This document shows, in pieces, positions 39,321 to 46,835 of a DNA stretch of 64,000 nt. The DNA is taken from positions 3,494 through 67,493 of the forward strand of contig CAYUSA010000009.1 in the NCBI GenBank assembly GCA_964447335.1, in the 5' to 3' direction. The notes beneath the pieces are model-generated. The model was given only the letters and a program-made list of their open reading frames with translations. It did no database searches and had not been told where the DNA came from. This DNA is from HRBIN12 sp964447335. Lineage in GTDB: Bacteria > Actinomycetota > UBA4738 > HRBIN12. Made by a program: the position numbers and the translations under genes. Every line of letters begins with the position of its first letter. Within the stretch, counting starts at the first letter, position 1.

Positions 39321-40336
39321 GCCCTCAGCTCCTCGAGCTGTTCGAGGCGATCGTCGCCTCCGAGTCGCTGCAGATCCCAGGCAACCTGGGTGGGTTCGGC
39401 GAGCGAGATGGCATGTGCCACCGCGGATGGCTGCAACGGCTCGACGGGGAAGACCGACGTGTCGACTGGTCTGATCACGGTCACGTTCGCGTCGGCCTCA
39501 GCAGTCGTGGCGACCAGCGCGTCGTTCTCGTCGATCGACCCCTGGCGCACGTAGGCGACGAGATGCGAAGGGCGCCGGTGCGGAGCGAGCAGATCCGCGG
39601 CCACGTCGCCTGAGATCACGGGCTCGAGCTCAGGGCGATCGGCGATCGCCCGCGTCGCCGCGCCGAGATCGAGGGCGTAGAACCAGCGATGGTCGCCCCT
39701 CGGCCCCGGGTACTCGGCGAGGAAGAGATCGAGCAGCGTGACCCTGTCCACATCCCAGGTGTTGTCCGGGCCCTTCGAGACGTATCCATGGGTACGCAGC
39801 TGATGGAGCACCTGTGAGGTGCGGGGCGCCGAGATCCCGGCGGCGCGGGAGAGCGTGGACGTCCGGACGGGGTCGGGCGGGCGTGCGATGAGCGTTCGAA
39901 CCACTCGCAGCCCTGCCCACCCTCTCGGCAGTGCGTTCGACGAGCGCCTGCCCTCACCCCTAGCCTTGGGGACCCGGTTCCGCAGCACGATGCCCTTTGC
40001 GCGCAGATCGAAGTTCCCGAGTTCGTCTACCCAGGACCACGCATGCGCCGTAAGGGCGCGTCCTTGGCCGTCCGTGATGCGCGGCGCGTAGAGCAGCGGG
40101 TTGCCCCAACGGCGCAGACGATCCCTCAGGGGGTCGAGCCGCGGCGTCTGCGCCGGGTAGGGAGCAGGCGACCTCACCTCGACCGCGAAGCGCGTTGCGT
40201 GACCTCCGACGTCGATCTGCACCACGAAGTCAGGCCGCGACCCCCGGGCAGGATCGACGGGGGCTGCCTGTCGGGTGGGCCTCGAGAGCGAGACGCCGGC
40301 CTCTCGGAAAGCTTCGACCACAACGGAGTTAAACAC
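39299..40336 (-). CDS. AbiEi-like antitoxin with nuclease-like N-terminus and wHTH
   Basis: 345 aa from GTG 40336, just inside the operator. Same architecture and length as the protein at 14986: nuclease-like core (DFVVQIDVGGHATRFAVEVRS), WVDELGNFDLRAKGIVL (compare VIDGLGNAHIELPGLLF), winged helix (RTSTLSRAAGISAPRTSQVLHQLRTHGYV), C-terminal part ending YVRQGSIDENDAL. The two are clearly homologous but far diverged. Reads intact although its toxin is frameshifted. Confidence 0.65.
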   Translation of the reverse strand: MFNSVVVEAFREAGVSLSRPTRQAAPVDPARGSRPDFVVQIDVGGHATRFAVEVRSPAPYPAQTPRLDPLRDRLRRWGNPLLYAPRITDGQGRALTAHAWSWVDELGNFDLRAKGIVLRNRVPKARGEGRRSSNALPRGWAGLRVVRTLIARPPDPVRTSTLSRAAGISAPRTSQVLHQLRTHGYVSKGPDNTWDVDRVTLLDLFLAEYPGPRGDHRWFYALDLGAATRAIADRPELEPVISGDVAADLLAPHRRPSHLVAYVRQGSIDENDALVATTAEADANVTVIRPVDTSVFPVEPLQPSAVAHAISLAEPTQVAWDLQRLGGDDRLEQLEELRAWILRSR

Positions 40337-40345
40337 ATGGCGTAT

Positions 40346-40364
40346 ATTAAGCGTGTTGCTTAAT
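40346..40364. promoter_or_regulatory. Perfect inverted repeat upstream of the AbiEi-like gene
   Basis: ATTAAGC (40346-40352) and GCTTAAT (40358-40364), perfect 7-bp arms, 5-bp spacer, 10 nt before the GTG start. AT-rich in a GC-rich context, as for the other AbiE-type modules. Confidence 0.6.
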
Positions 40365-40409
40365 GCTGTCAAGACATGGAAGTTCCCGCGGATCCGCAGG
40401 GGGTCTCGA

Positions 40410-40682
40410 TCAGCTCGCCACGTACTTCTGCAGCGCCTCGCGAGCGACCTCACTCACCGTCCGCCCCTCAGCCTTCGCCTTCTTCTTGGTGCGATCGAAG
40501 AGGGCCGGCGCCACTCGGTAGCTGATCCTCGGCGATTCCCCCTCTGCAAGTGAGGGACGACCGGGCCCGACCCGCTGGCGCTTGGCCTTGGAAAGGTCGT
40601 ATCCGGCCTCCGCCTCCGCCGCGAGGTTGTCGACGGCGGCCTTCGAGAGCTTCATCCCCTTCTTGGACTTCAGATCCGCCAT
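40410..40682 (-). CDS. Ribbon-helix-helix-type antitoxin
   Basis: 90 aa, ATG 40682 with GGAGG upstream. Basic N-terminus (MADLKSKKGMKLSKAAVDNLAAEAE), then GRPSLAEGESPRISYRVAPALFDRTKKKAKAEGRTVSEVAREALQKYVAS, a strand followed by two helices as in RHH antitoxins. Follows a shortened toxin remnant at 40695 by 12 nt. Reads intact. Confidence 0.7.
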   Translation of the reverse strand: MADLKSKKGMKLSKAAVDNLAAEAEAGYDLSKAKRQRVGPGRPSLAEGESPRISYRVAPALFDRTKKKAKAEGRTVSEVAREALQKYVAS

Positions 40683-40694
40683 CTCTTCGCCTCC

Positions 40695-40835
40695 TTAGTA
40701 CTGCGGCCGGTATCGTTCTCTCAGTTGTCCCGCTGGCGGAGCAACGCGGAACACCAGACCGCGATGCTCGATCACGAAAGCGCTCCGCGCCCGTGCCACT
40801 CGATGCTTCGTTGCAGACCTCGCCCACCTGATCAT
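40695..40835 (-). pseudogene. Internally deleted small toxin gene (DUF4258/BrnT-like)
   Basis: 46-codon frame from ATG 40835. Begins MIRWARSATKHRVARARSAF, then VIEHRGLVFRVAPPAG, the usual N-terminus of small RNase-like toxins whose full form is about 90-100 aa, and ends LRERYRPQY, their usual C-terminus. The middle 45 or so residues are missing without breaking the frame. Order toxin-then-antitoxin and the palindromic operator at 40860 fit a TA module. Confidence 0.5.
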
Positions 40836-40859
40836 GACCCGGACGGAAGGCTAGCACGA

Positions 40860-40874
40860 TTCTGTCGGACAGAA
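40860..40874. promoter_or_regulatory. Palindromic operator of the RHH module
   Basis: TTCTGTC-G-GACAGAA, a perfect 7-bp inverted repeat around one base, 24 nt upstream of the toxin remnant's ATG. Confidence 0.55.
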
Positions 40875-40977
40875 CCGCGCGCCGACTGGACGTTCGAGGC
40901 GCGGTAGGGATGAAAGTGCGGGGATCCCTGCAGCATCGCAGGAGCGTCTGGGCGAACCACCGTGGCAGACTGTCCTC

Positions 40978-41256
40978 GTGGACGACGAGGAGCTTCTGGC
41001 CCAAGCGGAGCAAGCCCTGACCGAGATCAAGATCGGCCAGGGGCTGTCTGAGCGCCACGCCTCGGTGCTGGCCGCGTTGCGCATCCGGCTGAAGGGGAGC
41101 GCCGGGAAGTCGCTGGAGGAATTGCTCGAGGCTGCGGGCGATCTTCGGCCGGACAGCCTTGAGGAGAAGATGGCGGAGGCCGAGCGCGAGCGCAAGCCCT
41201 CGTTGGATGACCTGATGACCAAGGAGCCGAAGCCGAAGCGCGACTGGCCCTCCTGA
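40978..41256 (+). CDS. Small acidic helical protein, unknown
   Basis: 92 aa from GTG 40978. Strongly helical and charged: LLAQAEQALTEIKIGQGLSERHASVLAALRIRLKG, KSLEELLEAAGDLRP, ending in a Lys-rich tail. No family recognised; no strong ribosome site. Lies between two decayed TA modules on the other strand. Might be a small adaptor or a chance ORF. Confidence 0.4.
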   Translation: MDDEELLAQAEQALTEIKIGQGLSERHASVLAALRIRLKGSAGKSLEELLEAAGDLRPDSLEEKMAEAERERKPSLDDLMTKEPKPKRDWPS

Positions 41257-41347
41257 TGGGGGCACTCAACCCACAGACCCAATAGCCCGTGCATGGGCCC
41301 GCCGACACACGGTCTTCGTGTTCGCGTGTCTTGCGGTCCGCGGATCG

Positions 41348-41532
41348 TCAGCCTGCAGGTTCCGCTTCGGAAGATCGCCACACGACCACCGTCCGTACCT
41401 CCTTGAGGACGTCCTCGAACGGGGGCAGGTCTTTCCTCTGATAGCCGAGTCGCTGGGTCCACGCCTCCTCGAGGCTCGTCGCTCGATCGACGGACGCCGC
41501 CATCGGCGGACGAGCTCACGACGGCCGATCAT
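41348..41532 (-). pseudogene. Remnant of an AbiEii-type toxin gene
   Basis: ATG 41532 overlaps the AbiEi stop by 4 nt and reads MIGRRELVRRWR. After a large deletion and a frame change the text resumes as TSLEEAWTQRLGYQRKDLPP, FEDVLKEVRTVVVWRSSEAE and TGA at 41348, a plausible C-terminus of an AbiEii-like protein. The nucleotidyltransferase core is missing. Confidence 0.5.
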
Positions 41533-42383
41533 GTCCTCGCCGCCTCGATGAGCTGGTCTGGGTCGGCGTTCACGTCGAGCTCCCAGCGCTTGTTCCGTTC
41601 GAGCACTTCGTCACGGCCGGGCACGAGGCGCGTGTACGTCTTGAGGCGCGGGGCATGCGCTTCGAGCTCGCGCATGAGCCGCGGATCGCCGTACCCGACG
41701 ATCTCCAGGAGGAACCCGAGGCGTTTGGTCGCGACCGGCTGGTCCAGCTCGACCACGTAGCGGAGCAGGCGCTCTCGGTCCAGGTCGTCGTGGCGGCGAG
41801 CGAACCCGCGGACCACCTCCTCGATACCCCCGCAGAGGTCCATCCGGTCGACCGCGTCGAGGAACGTCCGCTCGAGATCCGCGACCTCGACGGTCTTCCC
41901 ACGCTCCACTTGGCGTGGCTCGTGCCCGAACCGGAACTTCGCCCGAGGGAGACGCGCGAACTCGATGGTCACGGGCCCGACGTCGACATCTGCGATGCGC
42001 TCGGTGGTCGCGACGATGACCGTCGCGAGCGGATGCTGGATCATCCGATGCAGATCCATCGCCGTGTAGTAGGCGAGGAAGTAGGGGTTGGGGCCGGCGA
42101 GGTGCTTCGCGACCAGATGCCAGTTCGCGACCACCGGTGTGCCGGGACGGCCCCAGTGGTTCGGTGCGAGGGGGACGTATACACCGGGCTTCACGCGATG
42201 GGCCTGGTTCTTCGCGCCCATCCGCCACGTGAGCTCACGTGCCACCTTGCGTGGCACGTCGAACCGCTCGACCAGGTCGTCGATCGTGAAGACGTCGAGG
42301 TCCTGATCTGCCACCCAGGCGAGGACGTCCTGGGTTCGAAGACGAGGGTGCCGCCGTTCCACAAGGTGACAGTACGCCGGCAC
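41529..42383 (-). CDS. AbiEi-family antitoxin (toxin partner deleted)
   Basis: 284 aa from GTG 42383 (another GTG 27 nt downstream is possible). N-terminal winged helix (VFTIDDLVERFDVPRKVARELTWRMGAKNQAHRVKPGVYVPL), then the AbiEi body: HLAGPNPYFLAYYTAMDLHRM, VTIEFARLPRAKFRFGHE, VADLERTFLDAVDRMDLCGGIEEVVRGF, VATKRLGFLLEIVG. The full domain set is present. Its toxin gene at 41348 is reduced to end pieces. Confidence 0.8.
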   Translation of the reverse strand: MPAYCHLVERRHPRLRTQDVLAWVADQDLDVFTIDDLVERFDVPRKVARELTWRMGAKNQAHRVKPGVYVPLAPNHWGRPGTPVVANWHLVAKHLAGPNPYFLAYYTAMDLHRMIQHPLATVIVATTERIADVDVGPVTIEFARLPRAKFRFGHEPRQVERGKTVEVADLERTFLDAVDRMDLCGGIEEVVRGFARRHDDLDRERLLRYVVELDQPVATKRLGFLLEIVGYGDPRLMRELEAHAPRLKTYTRLVPGRDEVLERNKRWELDVNADPDQLIEAART

Positions 42384-42412
42384 CGACCCGATGTCAATGC
42401 TGCCGTCTGCGT

Positions 42413-42429
42413 ACTCGCAGATAGCGAGT
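42413..42429. promoter_or_regulatory. Inverted repeat upstream of the AbiEi gene
   Basis: ACTCGC (42413-42418) and GCGAGT (42424-42429), perfect 6-bp arms around AGATA, 30 nt before the GTG start. Confidence 0.5.
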
Positions 42430-42585
42430 CAGTGGGCCAGCGTGTTGCGAAACCTACGTATCTGAGGTCCTGCAACTCGCGTCTGTGAACATCTGCAACG
42501 CGCGCGACGACGCGATGGCCATGGGCTATCCCTCGTCCCTCACCACGGCGAAGTCACTCATCCCTCGCACCCCCTCCCGACACTC

Positions 42586-42602
42586 GGTTCAACGAACCGC
42601 GG
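42586..42602. repeat. Palindrome GGTTCA-A-CGAACC, copy 2
   Basis: Shares GGTTCAAYGAACCGCG with 17125-17140. The surrounding gap 42430-42663 holds no gene I can support. Confidence 0.35.
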
Positions 42603-42663
42603 TTCCAGCTTGGCGTCTTCGGGGGTAGTCCTCAGGCAAGGTGATCCGGATCGGCAAGGTTCC

Positions 42664-43140
42664 TCAGACCTGCCTCGGGACCTTGCCAGTCATGGTGAAC
42701 CAGAACCGCATCGCCTTGTGTCCGCCGTCGGCGGTGGGGTCGAACATCAAGGGGCAGCCTCCGTCGATCACCGTGATTCCCCGCTGCCGTCCGTATCCCG
42801 CCGCCGCCTCGGAGACGCTGCCGGTCCCGAAGGCGCGATGCATCCACACGTGCTCGATGCCGAGGTCGGCACACTCGCGCATGGTGGCCTCCGCGGTCTC
42901 GGGCCTGGTTCCGATCACGACCGCGTCGATGCCGCCGGGGATCGATGCAAGGTCGTGGTAGCAGGGGTCGCCTTCGACCTCGTCCGCGTTCGGGTTGACC
43001 GCGAAGACCTCGTAGCCCCGCTCCCGCAGCCGCTGGTACACGATGTTGCTGCCGTGGCCCTTCGGGTCCCTGGAGACCCCGGTCACCGCGACCCGCTCGT
43101 TGGCCAGGAACTCGGACGCGGCCTGTTTGACGTTCGCCAC
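42664..43140 (-). CDS. CoA-binding-domain protein (YccU-like)
   Basis: 158 aa, GTG 43140 with AAGGAGG 5 nt upstream. Rossmann-type CoA_binding_2 domain: FLANERVAVTGVSRDPKGHGSNIVYQRLRERGYEVFAVNPNADEVEG, IDAVVIGTRPETAEATMREC, GIEHVWMHRAFGTGSVSEAA. Binds CoA or a nucleotide; cellular role unsettled. Preceded by an unusual 310-nt leader with a strong hairpin and a tiny ORF. Confidence 0.88.
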   Translation of the reverse strand: MANVKQAASEFLANERVAVTGVSRDPKGHGSNIVYQRLRERGYEVFAVNPNADEVEGDPCYHDLASIPGGIDAVVIGTRPETAEATMRECADLGIEHVWMHRAFGTGSVSEAAAGYGRQRGITVIDGGCPLMFDPTADGGHKAMRFWFTMTGKVPRQV

Positions 43141-43158
43141 ACGTGCCTCCTTGGATAC

Positions 43159-43195
43159 GAACGGGCCGGACCCAGTGTGGGGGCCCGGCCCGTTC
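43159..43195 (-). promoter_or_regulatory. Strong hairpin just upstream of the CoA-binding gene's ribosome site
   Basis: GAACGGGCCGG (43159-43169) pairs with CCGGCCCGTTC (43185-43195), and CCC/GGG extend the stem inward. Its base is 8 nt from the AGGAGG. In a transcript coming from upstream it would act as an attenuator or expose/hide the start. Confidence 0.5.
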
Positions 43196-43342
43196 GGTAT
43201 CTATCGCCTCACGGGCACTTCGGCCTCTGACGAGGCTTCGTCCGGTAGACCAGCCGGAACTCGTGAGGGCGGTGAACTGGTTGGATTCTGCCGGTCTCCC
43301 GGCGAACGGGCGGGGCGGTGGCCCCGGCCCGCGAGGGATGGC

Positions 43343-43384
43343 TCAGCAGCCAGTCACCTCGAGGGTCTCATGCTGTTCGTGCAA
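43343..43384 (-). CDS. Putative 13-residue leader peptide
   Basis: TTG 43384 follows AGAAAGGAGGTGG, a near-perfect match to the anti-Shine-Dalgarno, at 9-nt spacing. The frame is MHEQHETLEVTGC then TGA. So strong a site in front of so short a frame, about 200 nt ahead of the CoA-binding gene and followed by GC-rich pairing sequences, suggests a regulatory leader. TGC before the stop could sense cysteine-tRNA. Alternatively, it is a short secreted or modified peptide. Not recognised with certainty. Confidence 0.4.
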   Translation of the reverse strand: MHEQHETLEVTGC

Positions 43385-43407
43385 GCTGGACCACCTCCTT
43401 TCTCCCG

Positions 43408-43426
43408 TGCCGCACATGGTGCGGCA
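43408..43426 (-). terminator. Perfect hairpin after vapC
   Basis: TGCCGCAC and GTGCGGCA pair around ATG, 25 nt after the vapC stop on the minus strand. No T-run. It may end the vapBC transcript or start the leader of the next gene. Confidence 0.45.
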
Positions 43427-43451
43427 GAACCCGCGGCAAGGCAACCCGAGG

Positions 43452-43886
43452 TCAGGGGGCCTGGGAGGGGGCGGCCAGGAACCCCTCAGTGCGGGCGGCC
43501 TCCCACAACCGTCTGTCCCAGCACGCGAAGGTGAGCTCCGCGGGGTCGTCGACGAGCTCGTGGGCGGCCGCGAGGTGGATCGCGTCGGCGGAGCGAAGCG
43601 GGTGGCTGCGAGCCAGCTCCGCCGCCCGCTCGGCTCCGACCGCGTCCAGCTCGACCACGACCAGGTCTGCCCACCTTCGATCGAAGCCGCGCGCCGCTCG
43701 GGAGGCCTGGGCCGGCGACAGGCGCCCCTCACGCCGGCCCCGCGCGAACGCCGCGTGACACTCCACGAACGAGTGCCGCGACGTCGCCCGGGTGGTCGCC
43801 TCCCGGAGCAGCCCGATGACCGCGTCGCTCCCCGCCTCCTCGAGGAAAGCCTTCACGAGGGCGCTCGCGTCCAGGTAGGTGATCAG
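43452..43886 (-). CDS. VapC PIN-domain toxin
   Basis: The PIN start LITYLDASALVKAFLEEAG requires initiation at or before CTG 43886, which overlaps the antitoxin stop; no ATG, GTG or TTG lies in frame close upstream. GTG 43856 would remove the first catalytic Asp. 144 aa with the CTG start. Other motifs: SRHSFVECHAAF (Glu), RSADAIHLAAAHEL and FACWDRRLWEAA. Either a rare CTG start or a damaged start. Confidence 0.75.
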   Translation of the reverse strand: MITYLDASALVKAFLEEAGSDAVIGLLREATTRATSRHSFVECHAAFARGRREGRLSPAQASRAARGFDRRWADLVVVELDAVGAERAAELARSHPLRSADAIHLAAAHELVDDPAELTFACWDRRLWEAARTEGFLAAPSQAP

Positions 43887-44146
43887 CCTCGGTCCTCGCC
43901 GATGTAGTCGGAGAACGGTGGGCCGGTCCTGGGACGGATCAGGGCGTCGGGCGGTTCGAAGCGTTTGCCCGACCAGGTGACACGGCCGTCGGCCATGAGC
44001 CTCGCGATGCGCTCAGGGGTGGCCGTTGGGATGATCCAGGCGATCGGCTCGCCGCGATCGGTGACGACGATCGTCTCGCCCGCCCGCACGCGCTTCAGGT
44101 AGCGGCTGAGCGCGTTCTTCAGCTCACGCACACCCACTTCCGCCAT
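43883..44146 (-). CDS. Phd/YefM-type antitoxin
   Basis: 87 aa from ATG 44146. VGVRELKNALSRYLKRVRAGETIVVTDRGEPIAWIIPT is the Phd/YefM domain, closely like the antitoxin at 13017. The tail (MADGRVTWSGKRFEPPDALIRP) binds VapC. The upstream in-frame extension contains the operator and the 31-bp repeat and is non-coding. Confidence 0.88.
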   Translation of the reverse strand: MAEVGVRELKNALSRYLKRVRAGETIVVTDRGEPIAWIIPTATPERIARLMADGRVTWSGKRFEPPDALIRPRTGPPFSDYIGEDRG

Positions 44147-44172
44147 GTAGCCACGATAGCGCCGATGTAGCC
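44147..44172. promoter_or_regulatory. Phased repeat operator of Phd-VapC
   Basis: GTAGCC at 44147-44152 and 44167-44172 with TAGC at 44157-44160 between them: three TAGC cores 9-11 bp apart, abutting the ATG. Same layout as at 13296. Confidence 0.5.
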
Positions 44173-44203
44173 TCATCCGCAACCCGGGTCGGGGGATCTC
44201 CGG

Positions 44204-44234
44204 GAGGTCGGCGATATCGGAAGAGGTATCGGCC
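44204..44234. repeat. 31-bp palindromic repeat, copy 2
   Basis: GATATC-N6-GGTATC core (44213-44230), matching 12574-12604 across 31 bp with 4 or 5 differences. Lies between the MttB-like gene stop and the Phd-type antitoxin. Confidence 0.6.
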
Positions 44235-44278
44235 GGCTCGCGGACGTCCGCGTCCTCGTCGGTGCCCATCGCCGGACC

Positions 44279-45769
44279 CTACGACGAGCCGCCGACACCG
44301 AGCGCCTCGGCTCCGTAGGCGGCGACGATGCGCGAGAGCTCCTGTGCCGTCGCGTCGTCGAGGGGTTCGGGCTCGTGCTCCGCGAGGAGCCGTCGCACCT
44401 CCGCGAGCGCGACGTCGGCCGGGTCCGGCTCCCCGGCGGTCTCCCACGCCTCCCACGAGGAGCGGTCCATGTACGTCGCCCGCCAGAGCTCGCTCATGTG
44501 CTGCAGCGTGTGGGGCTCGGCCAGGAAGTGGCCTTCGGGTCCCACATGCTCGACCACGTCGAGACCGAGGTGTGCATCGTCGAAGGCGTAACCCTCCGCC
44601 CACCGGGCCACGGAGCCGAACAGCTCGCAGTCGAGCAGCAGCTGGGCCGGCGAGAACACGTTGGCGGCGTAGAGGCTGCCGGCGCCGTTGAACAGGTCGG
44701 CCGGCATGAACACGCTCTTGGCGGCCGTGAGGGCTGCCTGCGCTCCGGCCTGCCAGTTCGATCGCTTGGCGCCGGTCCCGAGCATCCCGGTCGCGCATGG
44801 GAGGTCGAGCGCGCGGAGCACCTGCGTGCACGCCATCGCGGCGAACGAGTCGTCCGGTCCCGCCGCGAGGTTGAGCGCACCCGAGCGCAGGTCCATCGTC
44901 GAGGGGTACCCGGTGCAGATCGCCTTCGCGCCGGGCGCCATCGTCTGCAGGATGGCGAGTCCGGAGAGGATCTCGGCGATCGTCAGCGTGAGCAGACCCG
45001 CCACGGTGCCGGGAGCGGTGGCGCACGCCATGGCCATGGAGACGATCGAGATGGGGATGCCCGCCTCCGCGTAGACCTCGAACGCGTCGATCGGTCCCTC
45101 GTCCCAGAACAGCGGGCTGATGATGCACTGGATGCTCGACAGGATGGGGCGCGCGCGCAGCGCATCGGCACCGCCGGCCACCGTCCGACACAGCTCCACG
45201 ACGCCGCGCGCGGTGACGGCGTCGGTCCCCGAACCGGTCTGGAGGTGCTTGGTCGTGTTGTTCAACTGCACCTCGACCTCGTGCAGCGAGCGCACCTCGG
45301 CCGGCGTGTCGCCCGCCGACACGGAGCGCCACAGGAACCCGATCTCGGGCAGCGCGTCCGCGAGACGCGTGATCTGCCCCAGGTCGGCTTTCGTGGACGC
45401 GCGACGCCGTCCGGTGTCGAGGTCGATCACCTGCGGGGCGCAGCCGTCCGGCGACAGGTACCCGTGCGCCCCGTCGATCGCCAGGTCTCGGTCGGGACGG
45501 CGGCCTGCCAGCGTGTAGTGGCGGGGCGCGAGCGCGCGCTTCTCCTCCACGAAGTCGGGGGCGAAGCGGATGCGTCCGTGCTCGAAGTCGACGTCCTGGC
45601 CGTGGTCGGCCATGAGCTTCAGCAGCTTCGCGCTGTTCGTCGCGATGCCGGTTCGCTGCAGGATCTGCAGGGCGCCTTCGCGGATGCGCCTGACCTGGTC
45701 GGGCGTGAGCACCTCGACGTGGTACTTGAGCGGGAGCGAGCGGATGGGCCCGGGTGTCTCGATCGTCAT
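44279..45769 (-). CDS. MttB-family (trimethylamine methyltransferase-like) corrinoid methyltransferase
   Basis: 496 aa, ATG 45769. MttB-superfamily barrel: LKYHVEVLTPDQVRRIREGALQILQRTGIATNS, LNNTTKHLQTGSGTDAVTARGVVELCRTVAGG, ISPLFWDEGPIDAFEVYAEAGIPISIVSMAMACATAPGTVAGLL, HTLQHMSELWRATYMDRSSWEAW. The frame is open throughout with no in-frame TAG, so it is a non-pyrrolysine homologue, the group that demethylates quaternary amines such as glycine betaine or proline betaine. No corrinoid protein gene is adjacent, so its partner must be elsewhere. Confidence 0.88.
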   Translation of the reverse strand: MTIETPGPIRSLPLKYHVEVLTPDQVRRIREGALQILQRTGIATNSAKLLKLMADHGQDVDFEHGRIRFAPDFVEEKRALAPRHYTLAGRRPDRDLAIDGAHGYLSPDGCAPQVIDLDTGRRRASTKADLGQITRLADALPEIGFLWRSVSAGDTPAEVRSLHEVEVQLNNTTKHLQTGSGTDAVTARGVVELCRTVAGGADALRARPILSSIQCIISPLFWDEGPIDAFEVYAEAGIPISIVSMAMACATAPGTVAGLLTLTIAEILSGLAILQTMAPGAKAICTGYPSTMDLRSGALNLAAGPDDSFAAMACTQVLRALDLPCATGMLGTGAKRSNWQAGAQAALTAAKSVFMPADLFNGAGSLYAANVFSPAQLLLDCELFGSVARWAEGYAFDDAHLGLDVVEHVGPEGHFLAEPHTLQHMSELWRATYMDRSSWEAWETAGEPDPADVALAEVRRLLAEHEPEPLDDATAQELSRIVAAYGAEALGVGGSS

Positions 45770-45819
45770 CTGGCATCACCTCGGTGCCTCGGTGAGGCGA
45801 ACGCGCTCCTGACCTGGTT

Positions 45820-46245
45820 CTAGGTCTCGGCTTCCACGAGGTCCTTGATGTTCCCGATGCTCCGCTCCATGAGGCCGGTGAGCAAGCTCGGATCGGTCGA
45901 CTCGCCCATCCCGGAGATATCGACGCTGACGGTGAGCAGGGTGCGGCCCGGTCCGTCTGCCTCGAAGGTGGCCCGCCCGTGCATCTCCATGGGTCCATCG
46001 TGGATCGCCAGGCCTATCGCCCGTTCGGGATCGAACTCCACGACCTCCATCGTTCCCTCGACGGGGGTGCCGGAGCGGGAGTTGCGCCTCCGGATGACCG
46101 TCCCGACCCCGATCGGGCCGTAGGACTCTTGCTCGAGCTCCATGTCCGGATCCCAACGGGGATGGTTGCGGACGTGCTCGACGGCGTAGAAGCGCCAGAC
46201 GTCGGCTACCGGGCGGTCGATCACCTTCGAAACCTCGACCTTCAT
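45820..46245 (-). CDS. SRPBCC-family protein
   Basis: 141 aa from ATG 46245 with AGGAGG upstream. VEVSKVIDRPVADVWRFYAVEHVRNHPRWDPDM is the typical start of SRPBCC (START-like) ligand-binding proteins; hydrophobic-pocket strands follow (GTVIRRRNSRSG, MEVVEFDPERAIGLAI, RATFEADGPGRTLLTV). Ligand unknown. 50 nt upstream of the MttB-like gene and possibly cotranscribed. Confidence 0.8.
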   Translation of the reverse strand: MKVEVSKVIDRPVADVWRFYAVEHVRNHPRWDPDMELEQESYGPIGVGTVIRRRNSRSGTPVEGTMEVVEFDPERAIGLAIHDGPMEMHGRATFEADGPGRTLLTVSVDISGMGESTDPSLLTGLMERSIGNIKDLVEAET

Positions 46246-46342
46246 GCGTGCGCACCTCCTGCTCAGAGATGTCGGGTCGGATCCGCGCAGGGGATCGCCA
46301 TCCGCCGGACCATAGCGCACCGCCGAAGTATCCGGGCGGTCG

Positions 46343-46738
46343 TCAGGAAGGCCACTCGTTCTCGGCGATGCGAGCTTCGATGAGCCGTCGAACGAGCGCG
46401 TCGGGCAGCGGCGCGTCGGGTGGGAAGCGGATCGTGCCCTTGCCGGTGTCGTACCCCGCGAGCTCGTCACGGTGCGCCTCCATGACGCCGGTGCTCATCA
46501 GGTAGAAGGAGCAGTGGTTCTTCGTCGCTCCGAACCCCACGAGGGGACGCCCGTGCAGCCTGCACGTCGGGATCCCAAAGCTGATGCGCTCCGTCACCTC
46601 TGGTGCGACCGCCTTGATCGCCGCGCGGAGCGTCATGAGCGCCCGGCGCTGATCCTCGGGGAGGGCGGCGAGGTAGGCGTCCACGTCGGCCGCCCCAGCA
46701 GGGGCCGTCGCTCCATCGTCGCCATGACGCTTCGGCAT
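46343..46738 (-). CDS. DUF1801 (YdhG-like) protein
   Basis: 131 aa. VDAYLAALPEDQRRALMTLRAAIKAVAPEVTERISFGIPTCRLHG, LVGFGATKNHCSFYLMS, GKGTIRFPPDAPLPDALVRRLIEARIAEN follow the DUF1801 pattern closely. Named YdhG, frataxin-like iron-donor roles have been proposed for some members. Small soluble protein, stands alone. Confidence 0.85.
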   Translation of the reverse strand: MPKRHGDDGATAPAGAADVDAYLAALPEDQRRALMTLRAAIKAVAPEVTERISFGIPTCRLHGRPLVGFGATKNHCSFYLMSTGVMEAHRDELAGYDTGKGTIRFPPDAPLPDALVRRLIEARIAENEWPS

Positions 46739-46835
46739 CGGTCATCCCTCTGGTATCGGTGGGCGAAAACGCATCCTAGCGGAGCGCTCGAACAGCCACT
46801 CCCGGTCTGCGACACACGGCTAGCGACACCGTGGC

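Noticed and set aside
43200..43400. SAM-type riboswitch in the CoA-binding gene's leader
   Set aside because: Short fragments (GAGGTGACTGGC...GCC) recall SAM-I, but the CGGCAACC core and the pseudoknot parts are absent.
43385..43406. String AGAAAGGAGGTGGTCC taken at first for the 3' end of a 16S rRNA gene
   Set aside because: Only the anti-Shine-Dalgarno-like core matches; nothing upstream resembles rRNA. It is better explained as a strong ribosome site for the short frame at 43384.
44279..45769. Pyrrolysine-containing MttB
   Set aside because: The frame has no in-frame TAG over its full length, so it is the non-pyrrolysine type.
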